A stretch of DNA of 64,000 nt from Bog-473 sp963725895. Lineage in GTDB: Bacteria > Actinomycetota > Acidimicrobiia > Acidimicrobiales > RAAP-2. The notes below the pieces were generated by a model that did not search any database, was not told the DNA's origin, and saw nothing but the letters and a program-made list of their open reading frames with translations. Shown one piece after another: positions 1 to 7,976 of this stretch; positions within the stretch are counted from its first letter, which is position 1; each line of letters opens with the position of its first letter. The position numbers and the translations under genes are program-made. The stretch covers positions 930,001 to 994,000 of the forward strand of contig CAVSAJ010000003.1 of NCBI GenBank assembly GCA_963725895.1. The letters are read 5' to 3'.

Positions 1-216
1 GGCCCAGGCGCGGTCCTTCTCGACGGCGACCACGTCGAGACCGCGTCGCGCCAGCGCGAAGGTGAAGGCACCGCTGCCCGCACCGATCTCGACCACCAGC
101 TCGCCGGCGTCGAAGGCCGCCTCGGCGACCAGAGAATCGGCGACCTCAGGCCGAAGGAAGTTCTGTCCGAGACGGCGTCGTCGCTCGTCCCGTTGCGTCC
201 GCTTGTCCGCGGACAC
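1..216 (-). CDS. rRNA adenine N6-dimethyltransferase family protein (KsgA/Erm type), 3' part cut by window
   Basis: The N-terminal 72 residues are visible from a GTG at 214-216; the rest lies outside the window. The reading frame shows the family hallmarks in order: a basic start (residues 5-16), the LGQNFL motif, then the SAM-binding motif I VVEIGAGSGAFT and the acidic loop VVAVEKD. Enzymes of this family transfer methyl groups from S-adenosylmethionine to adenines of 16S rRNA (KsgA) or 23S rRNA (Erm, giving macrolide resistance). The short basic N-terminus directly before GQNFL resembles Erm-like actinobacterial members, but KsgA cannot be excluded without the C-terminal domain. It lies 42 bases downstream of the CtaG-like gene on the same strand. 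Confidence 0.8.
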   Translation of the reverse strand, partial: MSADKRTQRDERRRRLGQNFLRPEVADSLVAEAAFDAGELVVEIGAGSGAFTFALARRGLDVVAVEKDRAWA

Positions 217-258
217 GGATCATCGCCGTGGCGCCCATAAGACCCCCATTGTGCACCA

Positions 259-1119
259 TCACGTCGTACCGCGTCGCCGCTCCCGGCGGTCGGCCCGCTC
301 GATCTCCCGCTCGACGTCGGACCAGATGAGCGGCTCGTCCTCCCCGGTGACGTCGGCCGACTGCGCGCGGGTCATGATCACGAAGGCCACGCTCCACAGG
401 ACGGCGATGGTGCTGAGCTTGGCCACGAAGCCGGCGAGCTGCTGGTCGAGCAGGGGTGACATGCCGACCACGGTGCCGGGGTGGCTGTAGGGGGGGTACA
501 ACGAGTGCCGGGCGAAGATCCACACGATGGACAAGAAGCTCGGCACGATCGACTGCACGATCAGGTAGCCGCCTCGCCCCAAAGGAGACAGCCGCGTCGC
601 CCCCGGCAGCTCGGTCAGCACCGGAGCCCACAGCACGAACCCCGACACCAGCACCACCAGCTCGATCAGCACCCGGGCCACGTCCGAGCGGGCCGCCAGG
701 TTCACCGCACCGGTCGTCAACGTGGCGACGGCGATCACGGTGACGATCGCCACCGCCGGCCCCGGCCGTACGGCGACGCGCAAGACCGCGTCGACCGGCG
801 CGGGGCGGGTCAGCCGGGCGATGAGCGGCCGGGGCGTGCCGAGGACGAGAAGCGGCGGTACGGCCAGCGTGAGCAACAACCGCTGGATCACCAGGGCCAC
901 GAGCAGCCAATGGGCGGCGAGGTCGGCGAGCGGCCAGGTCACCGCGACCACGAGCACGAGCAGCCCGCCGACGAAGCACAGCTTCTGGCGCAGCGTCGCC
1001 CCGTAGCCCTCAGCAGACGCGCGTGTGGTGGCCCAGAGATAGAGGCCGACGAGGACGGGGAAGGCGAGCAGCCAAAAGAGATGGAGGTGCCAGTCGAAGG
1101 GATGCCCCACGGCGATCAC
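259..1119 (-). CDS. CtaG-like (caa3-type) cytochrome c oxidase assembly membrane protein
   Basis: This 286-residue polytopic membrane protein has about seven hydrophobic segments, beginning with HLHLFWLLAFPVLVGLYLW near residue 11. The pattern of early histidines, a PRPLIARL turn near residue 94 and a late Tyr/Pro-rich loop before the last helix matches the caa3_CtaG family (Pfam Caa3_CtaG). Members help build the CuA/CuB-containing oxidase or act as copper-related membrane proteins, and the molecular role is not well defined. The tail is highly charged and cytoplasmic. It probably shares a transcript with the rRNA methyltransferase downstream; the WYL regulator on the other strand starts only 30 bases away, so the two promoters overlap. 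Confidence 0.75.
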   Translation of the reverse strand: MIAVGHPFDWHLHLFWLLAFPVLVGLYLWATTRASAEGYGATLRQKLCFVGGLLVLVVAVTWPLADLAAHWLLVALVIQRLLLTLAVPPLLVLGTPRPLIARLTRPAPVDAVLRVAVRPGPAVAIVTVIAVATLTTGAVNLAARSDVARVLIELVVLVSGFVLWAPVLTELPGATRLSPLGRGGYLIVQSIVPSFLSIVWIFARHSLYPPYSHPGTVVGMSPLLDQQLAGFVAKLSTIAVLWSVAFVIMTRAQSADVTGEDEPLIWSDVEREIERADRRERRRGTT

Positions 1120-1148
1120 GGCGCGCCCGCCGCCGTAGGCTCTGGTCG

Positions 1149-2130
1149 ATGGAGGCCCCCCCGAAGCTCGATCGGCTCGAGCGCGTCACCGATCTCGTCC
1201 TCGTCTTGCTGGACGCCGCGCAGCCCCTGACGCTCGACGCCATCGCGCACCAGGTCCCGGGCTACCCGTCGGAGCACTCGGCGCGCCGCCAGGCCTTCGA
1301 GCGGGACAAGCGCCTGCTGCGCGACGAGGGCATCCCCGTGCTCACGGAGCGGCTGCCGGGGATCGAGCAATTCGGGTACCGGATCGATCGTGACTCGTTC
1401 TATCTGCCCGACCTCGACCTCGAACCCGACGAGCAGATCGCGCTGCACCTCGCCGTCGCCGGCGTCCACCTCGGCGATCCTAGTGGCCGCGATGCGCTGC
1501 TGAAGCTTGGCGCAGCCGGCCTCGGCGACGTCCGTCCCATCGCGTCGCTGGTGCCGCCGGCAGCGCTCGTCGAGCTCTTCGAAGCGGTGCGCACACATGC
1601 GACGGCGACGTTCGCGTACCGCGGCGGCGCGCCCCGCGTCGTTGCGCCCGTCGGCCTGTGGTTCCGCTTCGGGCACTGGTATCTGGTGGCGTGGGACATC
1701 GAGCGCGCGGGCGTGCGCACGTTCCGGGTGGATCGCATCGACGGTGAGGTGACGCGGGGTGAGGCGAGCAGCGCCACGGTGCCCGACGGCGTCGTGGTCG
1801 ACGTGAAGGCCGCGCTGCCCGACGAGCCGTGGGAGGCGGAGCCCGCTGACGCGGTGGAGATGCGCATCCGCGTCGACGCGCTGGAAGCCCGACGGGTCAT
1901 CGACGAGGTCGGCGAGGACAAGGTGGTGGCGCGCGCAGACGACGGGTCGGTCGACCTCGTGCTCGGCGTGTCTTCGTTCACGGCCATCCGCTCGTGGGTG
2001 CTCGGCCTGCTCGATCACGCGACCATCCTCGAGCCATCCGGTTTTCGTCACGAACTCGTCGAGTGGCTCGAGTCGATCCGAGACGGCGAGCACACACTTC
2101 CGGCGGATCCGGTCGTGCCCGCCGCGTCCG
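1149..2130 (+). CDS. pafB: WYL-domain transcriptional regulator, PafB-like half
   Basis: From the ATG at 1149 the protein begins MEAPPKLDRLERVTDLVLVLL, the usual winged-helix start of PafB. A WYL domain follows (residues ~150-215) with the motif HWYLVAWD and the RTFRVDRI strand that binds regulatory nucleic acid. PafB and PafC form a heterodimeric activator of RecA-independent DNA-damage genes in actinobacteria. No stop codon occurs in this frame before about 2654, yet PafC-like sequence begins in the next frame at 2131. The two are therefore either a fused PafBC with one indel between about 2131 and 2195, or two genes with a lost stop. The end given here is where the frame change is inferred. 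Confidence 0.8.
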
Positions 2131-3111
2131 ATGAGGGCAGCACCGGGCGCGGCGGCCGGGCCCAGATCCGCGCCTGGAGCAGAGACGAGCCGTCGGTTGC
2201 GACGTCTGTTGGCCGTGATCGGGTGGCTGGCGCAGGTGGGGGAGGCGCCCACGGCCACCGCGGCGCGGCGATTCGGGATGGACGAGGCGGAGTTGGTGGC
2301 CGAGTTGGAGCTGGCGGCGTGCTGCGGGACGCCGCCGTACACGCCGGACACGCTGATGGAGATCGAGGTGTCGGAGCATTCGGTGCGCGCGTTCTTGCCG
2401 CCCGAGTACGCCCGGCCGCGGCGGCTGACGCCGTCGGAGGGTTTCGCCGTCGCGGCGTCGGCCCGGTTGTTGCTGGCGGTGCCCGGTTCCGACGACGACG
2501 CGTTGCGACGTGCCCTGGCCAAGTTGGACGCAGCGTTGGGGTCCCGCGAGGTGGTCGGTTTGGACGTGGACGCGCCGGCGCATTTGGCGGCCGTGCGCGC
2601 GGCGGCGGAATCGGCGCGTGCAGTCTCGATCGACTATCTGTCCGGGTCGCGTGACGAGCTGACCGCCCGTGTCGTGGAGCCGGTGCAGGTGATCACGATC
2701 GATGGTCACTGGTATCTCGATGCGTACTGTCACCGGGCGGGGGACATGCGGCGGTTCCGGGTGGACCGGATCGGTGCGGTGCGAGACGTCGACGGCGCTG
2801 AGGCGGACGGTCTCGATGATGCCGTGGTGCGGGACCGGCCGCTCGAAGAGATGTTCGTCCCAGGGCCCGGTGCGCTCGAGGTGCAGCTGCGCCTCGGGCC
2901 GGGCGCGGCATGGGTGCCCGAGTCGGTGCCGGTCCGTGCCGTCGCCCGCGACGCGGCGGGCACGGTGATCGGCGTGGTGCTCGACGTGTCGGGGATGGCC
3001 TGGTTCGAACGGCTCCTGCTCCAGCTCGGCCCGGACGCCCGAGTGGTGAGCCCGCCGGCGTTGACGGGGCTGGCCGCTGACGCGTCCCGGCGTGTCCTGG
3101 CTCGCTACTGA
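2131..3111 (+). CDS. pafC: WYL-domain transcriptional regulator, PafC-like half
   Basis: This reading frame carries a second winged-helix plus WYL unit. The N-terminal SRRLRRLLAVIGWLAQVGEA (from about residue 20) is the HTH start of PafC. GHWYLDAYCH with RRFRVDRI (about residues 190-215) is the WYL domain, and a WCX-like C-terminal domain follows. The first ~19 residues (Ala/Pro/Gly-rich) look like a linker rather than a true N-terminus, which supports a single PafB-PafC polypeptide broken by an indel. It would act with the PafB half at DNA-damage promoters. The Ddn-like gene begins 2 bases after the stop and is probably co-transcribed. Confidence 0.8.
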   Translation: MRAAPGAAAGPRSAPGAETSRRLRRLLAVIGWLAQVGEAPTATAARRFGMDEAELVAELELAACCGTPPYTPDTLMEIEVSEHSVRAFLPPEYARPRRLTPSEGFAVAASARLLLAVPGSDDDALRRALAKLDAALGSREVVGLDVDAPAHLAAVRAAAESARAVSIDYLSGSRDELTARVVEPVQVITIDGHWYLDAYCHRAGDMRRFRVDRIGAVRDVDGAEADGLDDAVVRDRPLEEMFVPGPGALEVQLRLGPGAAWVPESVPVRAVARDAAGTVIGVVLDVSGMAWFERLLLQLGPDARVVSPPALTGLAADASRRVLARY

Positions 3112-3113
3112 CG

Positions 3114-3533
3114 ATGGGCCCGGGGCCGTCGCAGGAGGAGAACCGGGGCCTGATCGAGGAGTTCCGGGCTCATCAGGGCAGGGTCGCCTCTTTCGGGGAC
3201 ACGCCGGTGCTGCTCCTCACGACCACGGGCGCGCGCTCTGGTGCTTCGCGCGTGAACCCTCTCGTTCCGCTGGTCGAGGGTGACCATCTGTACGTCTTCG
3301 CGGCGGCGGCGGGGTCGGCCACCAGTCCGGCCTGGTACTACAACGTGGTGGCGCACCACGAGGTGGGTGTCGAGTTCGGTGCCGAGCGATTTCGCGCCGT
3401 CGCCGTGCTCGTCAGCGGTCCCGAGCGTGACCGCGTGTTCGCGGCGCAGGTGGCCCGCCGACCCGAATACGCGCGCTACCAGGAGGAGGCCGGCGGCCGG
3501 CTGATCCCCGTGGTGGAGCTCCGCCGCATCTGA
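3114..3533 (+). CDS. Nitroreductase / deazaflavin (F420)-dependent oxidoreductase, Ddn family
   Basis: The 139-residue protein fits the short split-beta-barrel DUF385/Ddn family. It contains VLLLTTTGARSG (about 33-44), the conserved cofactor-contact turn, then NPLVPLVEGDHLYVFAAAAGS and PAWYYNVVAHHEV, the classic PxWYxNL-like block. Family members bind F420H2 (some bind FMN or heme) and reduce quinones, nitro compounds or biliverdin; the substrate cannot be predicted here. A CofC-like F420 biosynthesis gene at 7303-7917 makes cofactor supply plausible. The ATG start lies 3 bases after the upstream WYL stop, and the relaxase begins 16 bases after its stop. Confidence 0.85.
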   Translation: MGPGPSQEENRGLIEEFRAHQGRVASFGDTPVLLLTTTGARSGASRVNPLVPLVEGDHLYVFAAAAGSATSPAWYYNVVAHHEVGVEFGAERFRAVAVLVSGPERDRVFAAQVARRPEYARYQEEAGGRLIPVVELRRI

Positions 3534-3549
3534 CGACCGTTCCCCGGCC

Positions 3550-4920
3550 GTGCTCGGGATCCACGGCATCGGACGGGGTGGCGCCGACTACTACCTCTCT
3601 GATCTCGGACGCGAACTGCCGGTGGAGGGCGGCGCACGCTGGGCCGGTACCGGCCTGGGTCTCGAGGGCCCCGTCTCGGCCGACGGCCTCCGCCGGCTCC
3701 TGCAGGGACGGCACCCGGTGACGGATCGGCCGATCGGGTCGACGAGAGTGAAGGTCGCGGCCTTCGACCTCACCTTCAGTGCTCCGAAGTCGGCGAGCGT
3801 GCTCTTCGCGCTGGGCGGAACGGACGCAGCGCGCACGGTCGTCGCCGCGCACGAGGCGGCGGTGGCCGGCGCGCTGGCCTATCTGGAGCAGCACGGCGTC
3901 ACGGCCGTCCGTCGGGACGGTCCCGAGCGCATCGTGATCCCGACGGGCGGCATGGTGGCCGGGCAGTTCACCCATGCGGTGAGTCGTAGCGGGGATCCGC
4001 ATCTGCACAGCCACGTCGTGATGGCCAATCTCGTCCACGGCGCCGACGGCCGGTGGTCGGCGTGCGATCGCCGCGGGCTCGACGCGCACCGCCGCGCCGC
4101 GTCCGCGCTCTACGAGGCGCACCTGCGCGCCGGCCTGGCCGAGACCATGGGGGTGCGCTGGACGGCACCGCCCCTCGGGCGGACCGGCGAGATCGCGGGG
4201 ATCCCTCCGGAGTTGCTCGGTGCGTTCTCGTCCCGGGGCGCCGACATCCGCCGCCGGGTCCACGAGACCGGTGCCCGCTCTGCCCGGGGGCGCCGCGTGG
4301 CGTGGGCGGGCACCCGCCCGGCCAAGACGGGTGGTCTCGACTATGCCGATGCCGCCCGGGACTGGCGTCGGCGGGCGCACGAGGCCGGCGGTTCGATCGA
4401 ACTCGATGTGCGACGCGGCCACCCCGGAGTCCTCGACGAGCACTGTGTCGCCGCCACGCTCTCGGTCACGCCGCACGGCGGGGCCCACCGGCGCGACGTC
4501 GTGGCCGCCTTCGCCAGTGGCGCCCGCGACGGCGTCGTGGCCGACTCGGCCGACCGGCTGGTCGCGTTCTGGATGCCGCCGGGGGGTCTCGGAGTCGCCG
4601 AACCGCTCCATCAGCGCCATGACGCCTTGGCACGGGCGCATCACCTGCATGCCTTGGGGCCGCGGCCCGTCGATCCGGTCGAGCACGAAGTGTGGGTGGG
4701 TGCGGCCCAGACGATCGAGGCGTACCGGGAACGCTGGGGCGTGCAGCGGTCCTCCGTCGAGACACTGGGCGTGGGACGCGACAGGCTGGCGGCGTTGCCG
4801 GCGGCACGCCTGGCCGACCATCTCAGCACCCTGCGACAGATCGACGTGGCCCGGGTTCGGCTCGGCCGGCGCGATCCTGCAGCCGTCGAGCTCGCCCGGG
4901 GGGTCGGCCTTGGCCGTTAG
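3550..4920 (+). CDS. MobF-type (TrwC) conjugative relaxase without a helicase half
   Basis: The GTG-started 456-residue protein has the TrwC relaxase domain. It shows the ADYYL tyrosine pair at residues 14-15, the FDLTFSAPKSAS block at 72-83 and the metal-binding three-histidine motif GDPHLHSHVVMAN (His 151, 153, 155). Such enzymes nick oriT and stay bound to the 5' end of the transferred strand. Typical actinobacterial MobF proteins exceed 900 residues and carry a RecD-like helicase; here the protein stops after a short Arg/His-rich tail with no Walker motifs. It converges on the coupling-protein gene with stops overlapping by 2-3 bases. It is either a genuinely small relaxase or a remnant. 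Confidence 0.85.
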   Translation: MLGIHGIGRGGADYYLSDLGRELPVEGGARWAGTGLGLEGPVSADGLRRLLQGRHPVTDRPIGSTRVKVAAFDLTFSAPKSASVLFALGGTDAARTVVAAHEAAVAGALAYLEQHGVTAVRRDGPERIVIPTGGMVAGQFTHAVSRSGDPHLHSHVVMANLVHGADGRWSACDRRGLDAHRRAASALYEAHLRAGLAETMGVRWTAPPLGRTGEIAGIPPELLGAFSSRGADIRRRVHETGARSARGRRVAWAGTRPAKTGGLDYADAARDWRRRAHEAGGSIELDVRRGHPGVLDEHCVAATLSVTPHGGAHRRDVVAAFASGARDGVVADSADRLVAFWMPPGGLGVAEPLHQRHDALARAHHLHALGPRPVDPVEHEVWVGAAQTIEAYRERWGVQRSSVETLGVGRDRLAALPAARLADHLSTLRQIDVARVRLGRRDPAAVELARGVGLGR

Positions 4921-6319
4921 CGTCCGAGGCCCATCGGCTGGCGCGTCCGTACCCGGGGCACCAGTTGGCGCCACGGTGAGTGCGTGTGGGCTGGCGTGAG
5001 GGCCACCGACGTGACGTCCTTGTTCGGGTCCGAGGACGAGCGCGTGGCCGGGTTCGCCACGCGCGATGGCATCGACGGGAAGCCGGGCCTCGCGGGTGGA
5101 GCCCACCGATGTCGACGGGTGGATGCGGCCCCAGCGGCCGACCGACCGGCTGACGGTCGTCGTCGTGATCTCGTGCCGGCCCGCGAGCGCGCTGATGTCA
5201 CGCAACGTGGCGGTGTCGGCGATCCCCTGCAGCACGACGGTGGTGCCGAACAACGACAGGAATCCGTCGGCCGCGGCTGCCCCAGCGGCCCCGGGCCTGT
5301 GACAGGTCCTGCAGGCAGGCCAGCACGAGCAGCCCCTGCCCGGCCCCCTCGCTCACCACGGCGGGAAGGTCGGGGATGGGCGCAATGTTGGCGACCTCGT
5401 CGAGCGCGAGCAGCGTCGGCGGCCCGGACCCGTCACCGGTGCGCGCACGGGTGTAGGCCGCGTCGCGCACGTCGCCGATGACCGAGACGACGAGCGGGGC
5501 GAACTGGCGCTGCCGGCGGCCGGTGGAGCACACGTAGAGCGTGTTCGCCCCGTCGCAGAACGCGTCGAGATCGAGCGCCGGCGCCGTCGTCGACGCCATC
5601 GCTCCCGCGGTGCGGTAGGCGGCCAGGACCCCTGACGCAGTCGACCAGATCCCTGACTGCTCACGGGAATCGGTTGCAGCGATGCCCGCCAGCAAATCGG
5701 TCGCCGCCGTCTCGATCCCGGCCGTGGCGCTGAGGATCTCGAGCGCCCTGACGGCGTCGTGGCGGTCGATCCATCGGAGGACCTCAGGCATGGGCAGCTC
5801 TTCGAGGGCAGCGGCGTGCAGCAGTGTCGAGAGAAGGGCGCCGGCCCGTTCGGTCCAGTGGTGCTCGGCGGTGCGAGCACCACTCAAGCGGCTCGCGTTG
5901 ACCATGGCGTCAGCCGTGACCACTGCTGTGTCCCAATTCGCCGCATTGGTCAGTGGTGACCACCCGACGCGCTCGACTTCGGGCGGACATTCGATCTCTC
6001 CGCTCGGGTCGTAGAGGAAGGTCCATCCTTCTCCGCTGCGCGACGGCGCGGTCGCCACCATCACGTCCGGTTTGGTCGACGTCGAGACGACAGGACCATC
6101 GGACAGCAGAATATTGGGTATGACCAGGGACGATGTCTTCCCAGAGCGCGGCGGACCCAACACCAGCGTCGAACGCTGTGCGCCAGCCCACATCCACCCG
6201 TGTCTGCCGTATCCAACATAGATGCTGTGTTGCGCAAAACGGTGGACCTCGCGCAACGCGGCTGTGGAAAACAGGCACGAATCACCCGTCTGATCATGCA
6301 TATCAACTGCACGTTTCAT
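4917..6319 (-). CDS. VirD4/TraG-type conjugative coupling protein (T4CP), frame broken
   Basis: The start chosen is the ATG at 6317-6319 (MKRAVDMHDQ). A Walker A motif GPPRSGKTSS lies at residues ~55-64, followed by LVIPNILLSDGPVVSTSTKPD, typical of soluble VirD4-like ATPases. Walker B is LLALDEVANIAPIPDLP, followed by the SEGAGQGL segment. No long N-terminal membrane anchor is evident. The frame changes near 5280 (after CLQDLSQA) into FLSLFGTTVVLQGIAD, and again near 5035 into NKDVTSVALTPAHTHSPW, ending in a stop at 4917-4919. Both joins restore family-like sequence, so sequencing indels are the simplest reason. It would hand the relaxase-DNA complex to a secretion channel, but no channel genes are in the window. 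Confidence 0.75.
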
Positions 6320-6836
6320 GCAGGGGATGTTTGCGTTGGGGAACAGAAAATTCCATAGGACATATCGCCCAATGCGACGACAACGAAACGTCGCGCTCAG
6401 CACACGTTCGCAGTGTGCATGTCGTTTCTGGGTACGACAGTGCGTCAAACGAAGGTCATCAACGAGTGCAAAATGACCTCGCGAACAAAGAATGCTTGAC
6501 CTGAGCATGTTCACAACAGAAGAATGTGTCTACCCGAAGTGTGAGGGAGGGTTGACATGTGCTGCGACACAACGGTGTGTGGCGCGCAAAACGAAACTTG
6601 TCGGTCTCGTTTCTGCGCGTCTCCTACCGTGCAGCACAGTGTCAGTTCAACGTCGCATGACGGGGAACTGGGACGGACGGACGTGATGCGGTGGTGTCCA
6701 TGACGCCGGCGCAGCAGCGTCATTCGTCTCATTTGACAGTGAATCCGGTGCGGCAGTGCGCACGGCGAGGTTCGGACCTCGAAGTGGCGCAGGCTTCACC
6801 TCTATTCAGTGACCATGCTCCTAGGGAGGTGCACCT
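6320..6836. other. Gene-free stretch between coupling protein and histone-like gene
   Basis: About 500 bases carry no convincing gene and are visibly richer in A/T than the flanking DNA. The stretch should hold the promoters of the divergent coupling-protein gene and of the histone-like gene. A TTGACA hexamer is present near 6552 and another near 6733, but neither has a clear -10 partner. An origin of transfer could also lie here given the neighbouring mobilisation genes; I see no strong inverted repeat that would define it. Confidence 0.4.
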
Positions 6837-7223
6837 GTGGCAGTAGCCGCGAAAAGAAGGGGTCCGGCCAAAAAGGCCGCCAAAAAGAGGGCCCCAGCAA
6901 GAAAGGCAGTCAAGCGCGCACCGGCCAAGAAGGCCGTCAAGCGGGCACCGGCACGCAAGGCGACCAAGCGTCGCGCACCGGCACGTAAGGCCGCCAAGAA
7001 GCGGGCACCGGCTCGCAAGGCTGCCAAGAAGCGGGCGCCGGCTCGCAAGGCTGCCAAGAAGCGGGCTCCGGCTCGCAAGGCCGCCAAGAAGCGGGCTCCG
7101 GCACGCAAGGCTGCCAAGAAGCGGGCTCCGGCACGCAAGGCTGCCAAGCGTCGGGCCCCGGCTGCCAAGAAGGCTCCGGCTGCCAAGAAGCGGCGTACCG
7201 TCCGTCGGGCACGCAAGCGCTAG
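6837..7223 (+). CDS. Histone H1-like Lys/Ala/Arg/Pro repeat protein
   Basis: The 128-residue protein consists almost wholly of K-R-A-P repeats. A unit of the kind KKRAPARKAA recurs about ten times, giving an extremely basic polypeptide without hydrophobic core. GGGAGG at 6824-6829 is a good ribosome-binding site for the GTG at 6837. Such AKP-rich proteins resemble eukaryotic H1 tails, chlamydial Hc1/Hc2 and the tails of actinobacterial HupB, and they bind DNA or RNA non-specifically. A role in nucleoid compaction is inferred. A strong terminator follows 44 bases after the stop. The repeat tract is itself a low-complexity DNA repeat (period about 30 bases, 6990-7150), so its length may vary between strains or assemblies. 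Confidence 0.85.
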   Translation: MAVAAKRRGPAKKAAKKRAPARKAVKRAPAKKAVKRAPARKATKRRAPARKAAKKRAPARKAAKKRAPARKAAKKRAPARKAAKKRAPARKAAKKRAPARKAAKRRAPAAKKAPAAKKRRTVRRARKR

Positions 7224-7266
7224 ACGCGTTGGCGCAGCACTGTGCTGCGCTCGACTGACAGAAGCG

Positions 7267-7292
7267 AACCGGGGGCCTTCGGGCCCCCGGTT
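7267..7292. terminator. Hairpin terminator between convergent genes
   Basis: A perfect 11-base-pair GC-rich stem (AACCGGGGGCC / GGCCCCCGGTT) closes on a TTCG tetraloop. It sits between the histone-like gene and the convergent cofC gene. There is no long T-run, as is common in high-GC actinobacteria, and it would work in both directions. Confidence 0.85.
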
Positions 7293-7302
7293 CTGCGTCA
7301 CG

Positions 7303-7917
7303 TCAGGGTAAGGACGTGGCCAGCTCGTTGACGTCGGCCGGCCAGTCGACGTCATAGGCGAGGTCAGGAGACCGGACCACCCGCACGGCCAGACCGAGGC
7401 GTGTCGCCTCGGCGCGGTGTATGCGGAAGGAGCCGGGCCCGTAGGCAAACCGGAAGTCGGAGACGGCGGGCAGCCGGAGCACATTGGTGCCGTCGTCTCG
7501 GCGGTCGGGGACCAAAGTGACGCCCTCGAACGGCGGCAGCGTCCCGAGGCCCTTGGCGCGAGGAAGGTCCCCGTGCGCGACGGTCACCCAGCGCGCGCCG
7601 GCCCGGGCCAGGAGATCGACGCCCGTCCCGACGGCGCCGTTGAGGCCGTGGCCCGGCGCCCACACCACCGTGGCGCCGCGTGCTTCCGCCCACTCCGCAA
7701 CGGCCTCGTCGTTGCACACGACGGCGACCGGAAGGGGCGCACAGGCCGACACCACGTGTGCGGCCATGGCACGCACCAGCTGCTCTCGCTCAGGCTCACC
7801 TAGGGTGGTACCCAACCGTCGCTTCGCCTGAGCAAACGCCTTGACGGGGATGAGCACGACCTCGGGCCCGAGGTCGACCGGGACCTCCCGCACTGCCGGT
7901 ACGACGACCCTCGACAC
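7303..7917 (-). CDS. cofC: 2-phospho-L-lactate / phosphoenolpyruvate guanylyltransferase (CofC/FbiD), F420 biosynthesis
   Basis: The 204-residue protein begins (GTG at 7915-7917) with a short lead and then VVLIPVKAFAQAKRRL, the nucleotide-binding start of CofC. Further family signatures are VAHGDLPRA near residue 117 (metal-binding Asp), VPDRRDDGTNVLRLP and FRFAYGPGSFRIH. The enzyme joins GTP with 2-phospho-L-lactate or phosphoenolpyruvate to give the activated intermediate for F420 synthesis; actinobacteria generally use phosphoenolpyruvate (enzyme then called FbiD). The substrate is inferred from family knowledge. It is divergent from gpsA, with 59 bases between the starts. Confidence 0.9.
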   Translation of the reverse strand: MSRVVVPAVREVPVDLGPEVVLIPVKAFAQAKRRLGTTLGEPEREQLVRAMAAHVVSACAPLPVAVVCNDEAVAEWAEARGATVVWAPGHGLNGAVGTGVDLLARAGARWVTVAHGDLPRAKGLGTLPPFEGVTLVPDRRDDGTNVLRLPAVSDFRFAYGPGSFRIHRAEATRLGLAVRVVRSPDLAYDVDWPADVNELATSLP

Positions 7918-7976
7918 TTCGACAGTGTAGGGGTGAGGGCAGGAGGGGCCGCGGGGCCGCCATAGTCTCTTGTGGC

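Noticed and set aside
1116..2522. Open frame antisense to the WYL regulator
   Set aside because: Composition is Arg/His-rich without domain signs, while the plus strand encodes clear WYL domains.
3412..5253. Long open frame on the minus strand over the relaxase
   Set aside because: Only its first part (5253 to about 5035) is real, as a frame-shifted piece of the coupling protein; the rest is antisense to the relaxase.
6492..6686. Small open frames in the gap before the histone-like gene
   Set aside because: No ribosome site, cysteine/arginine-rich composition and no recognisable features.
6990..7150. Regular repeats that could suggest a CRISPR array
   Set aside because: The repeats are an in-frame coding tract of an H1-like protein with no unique spacers.
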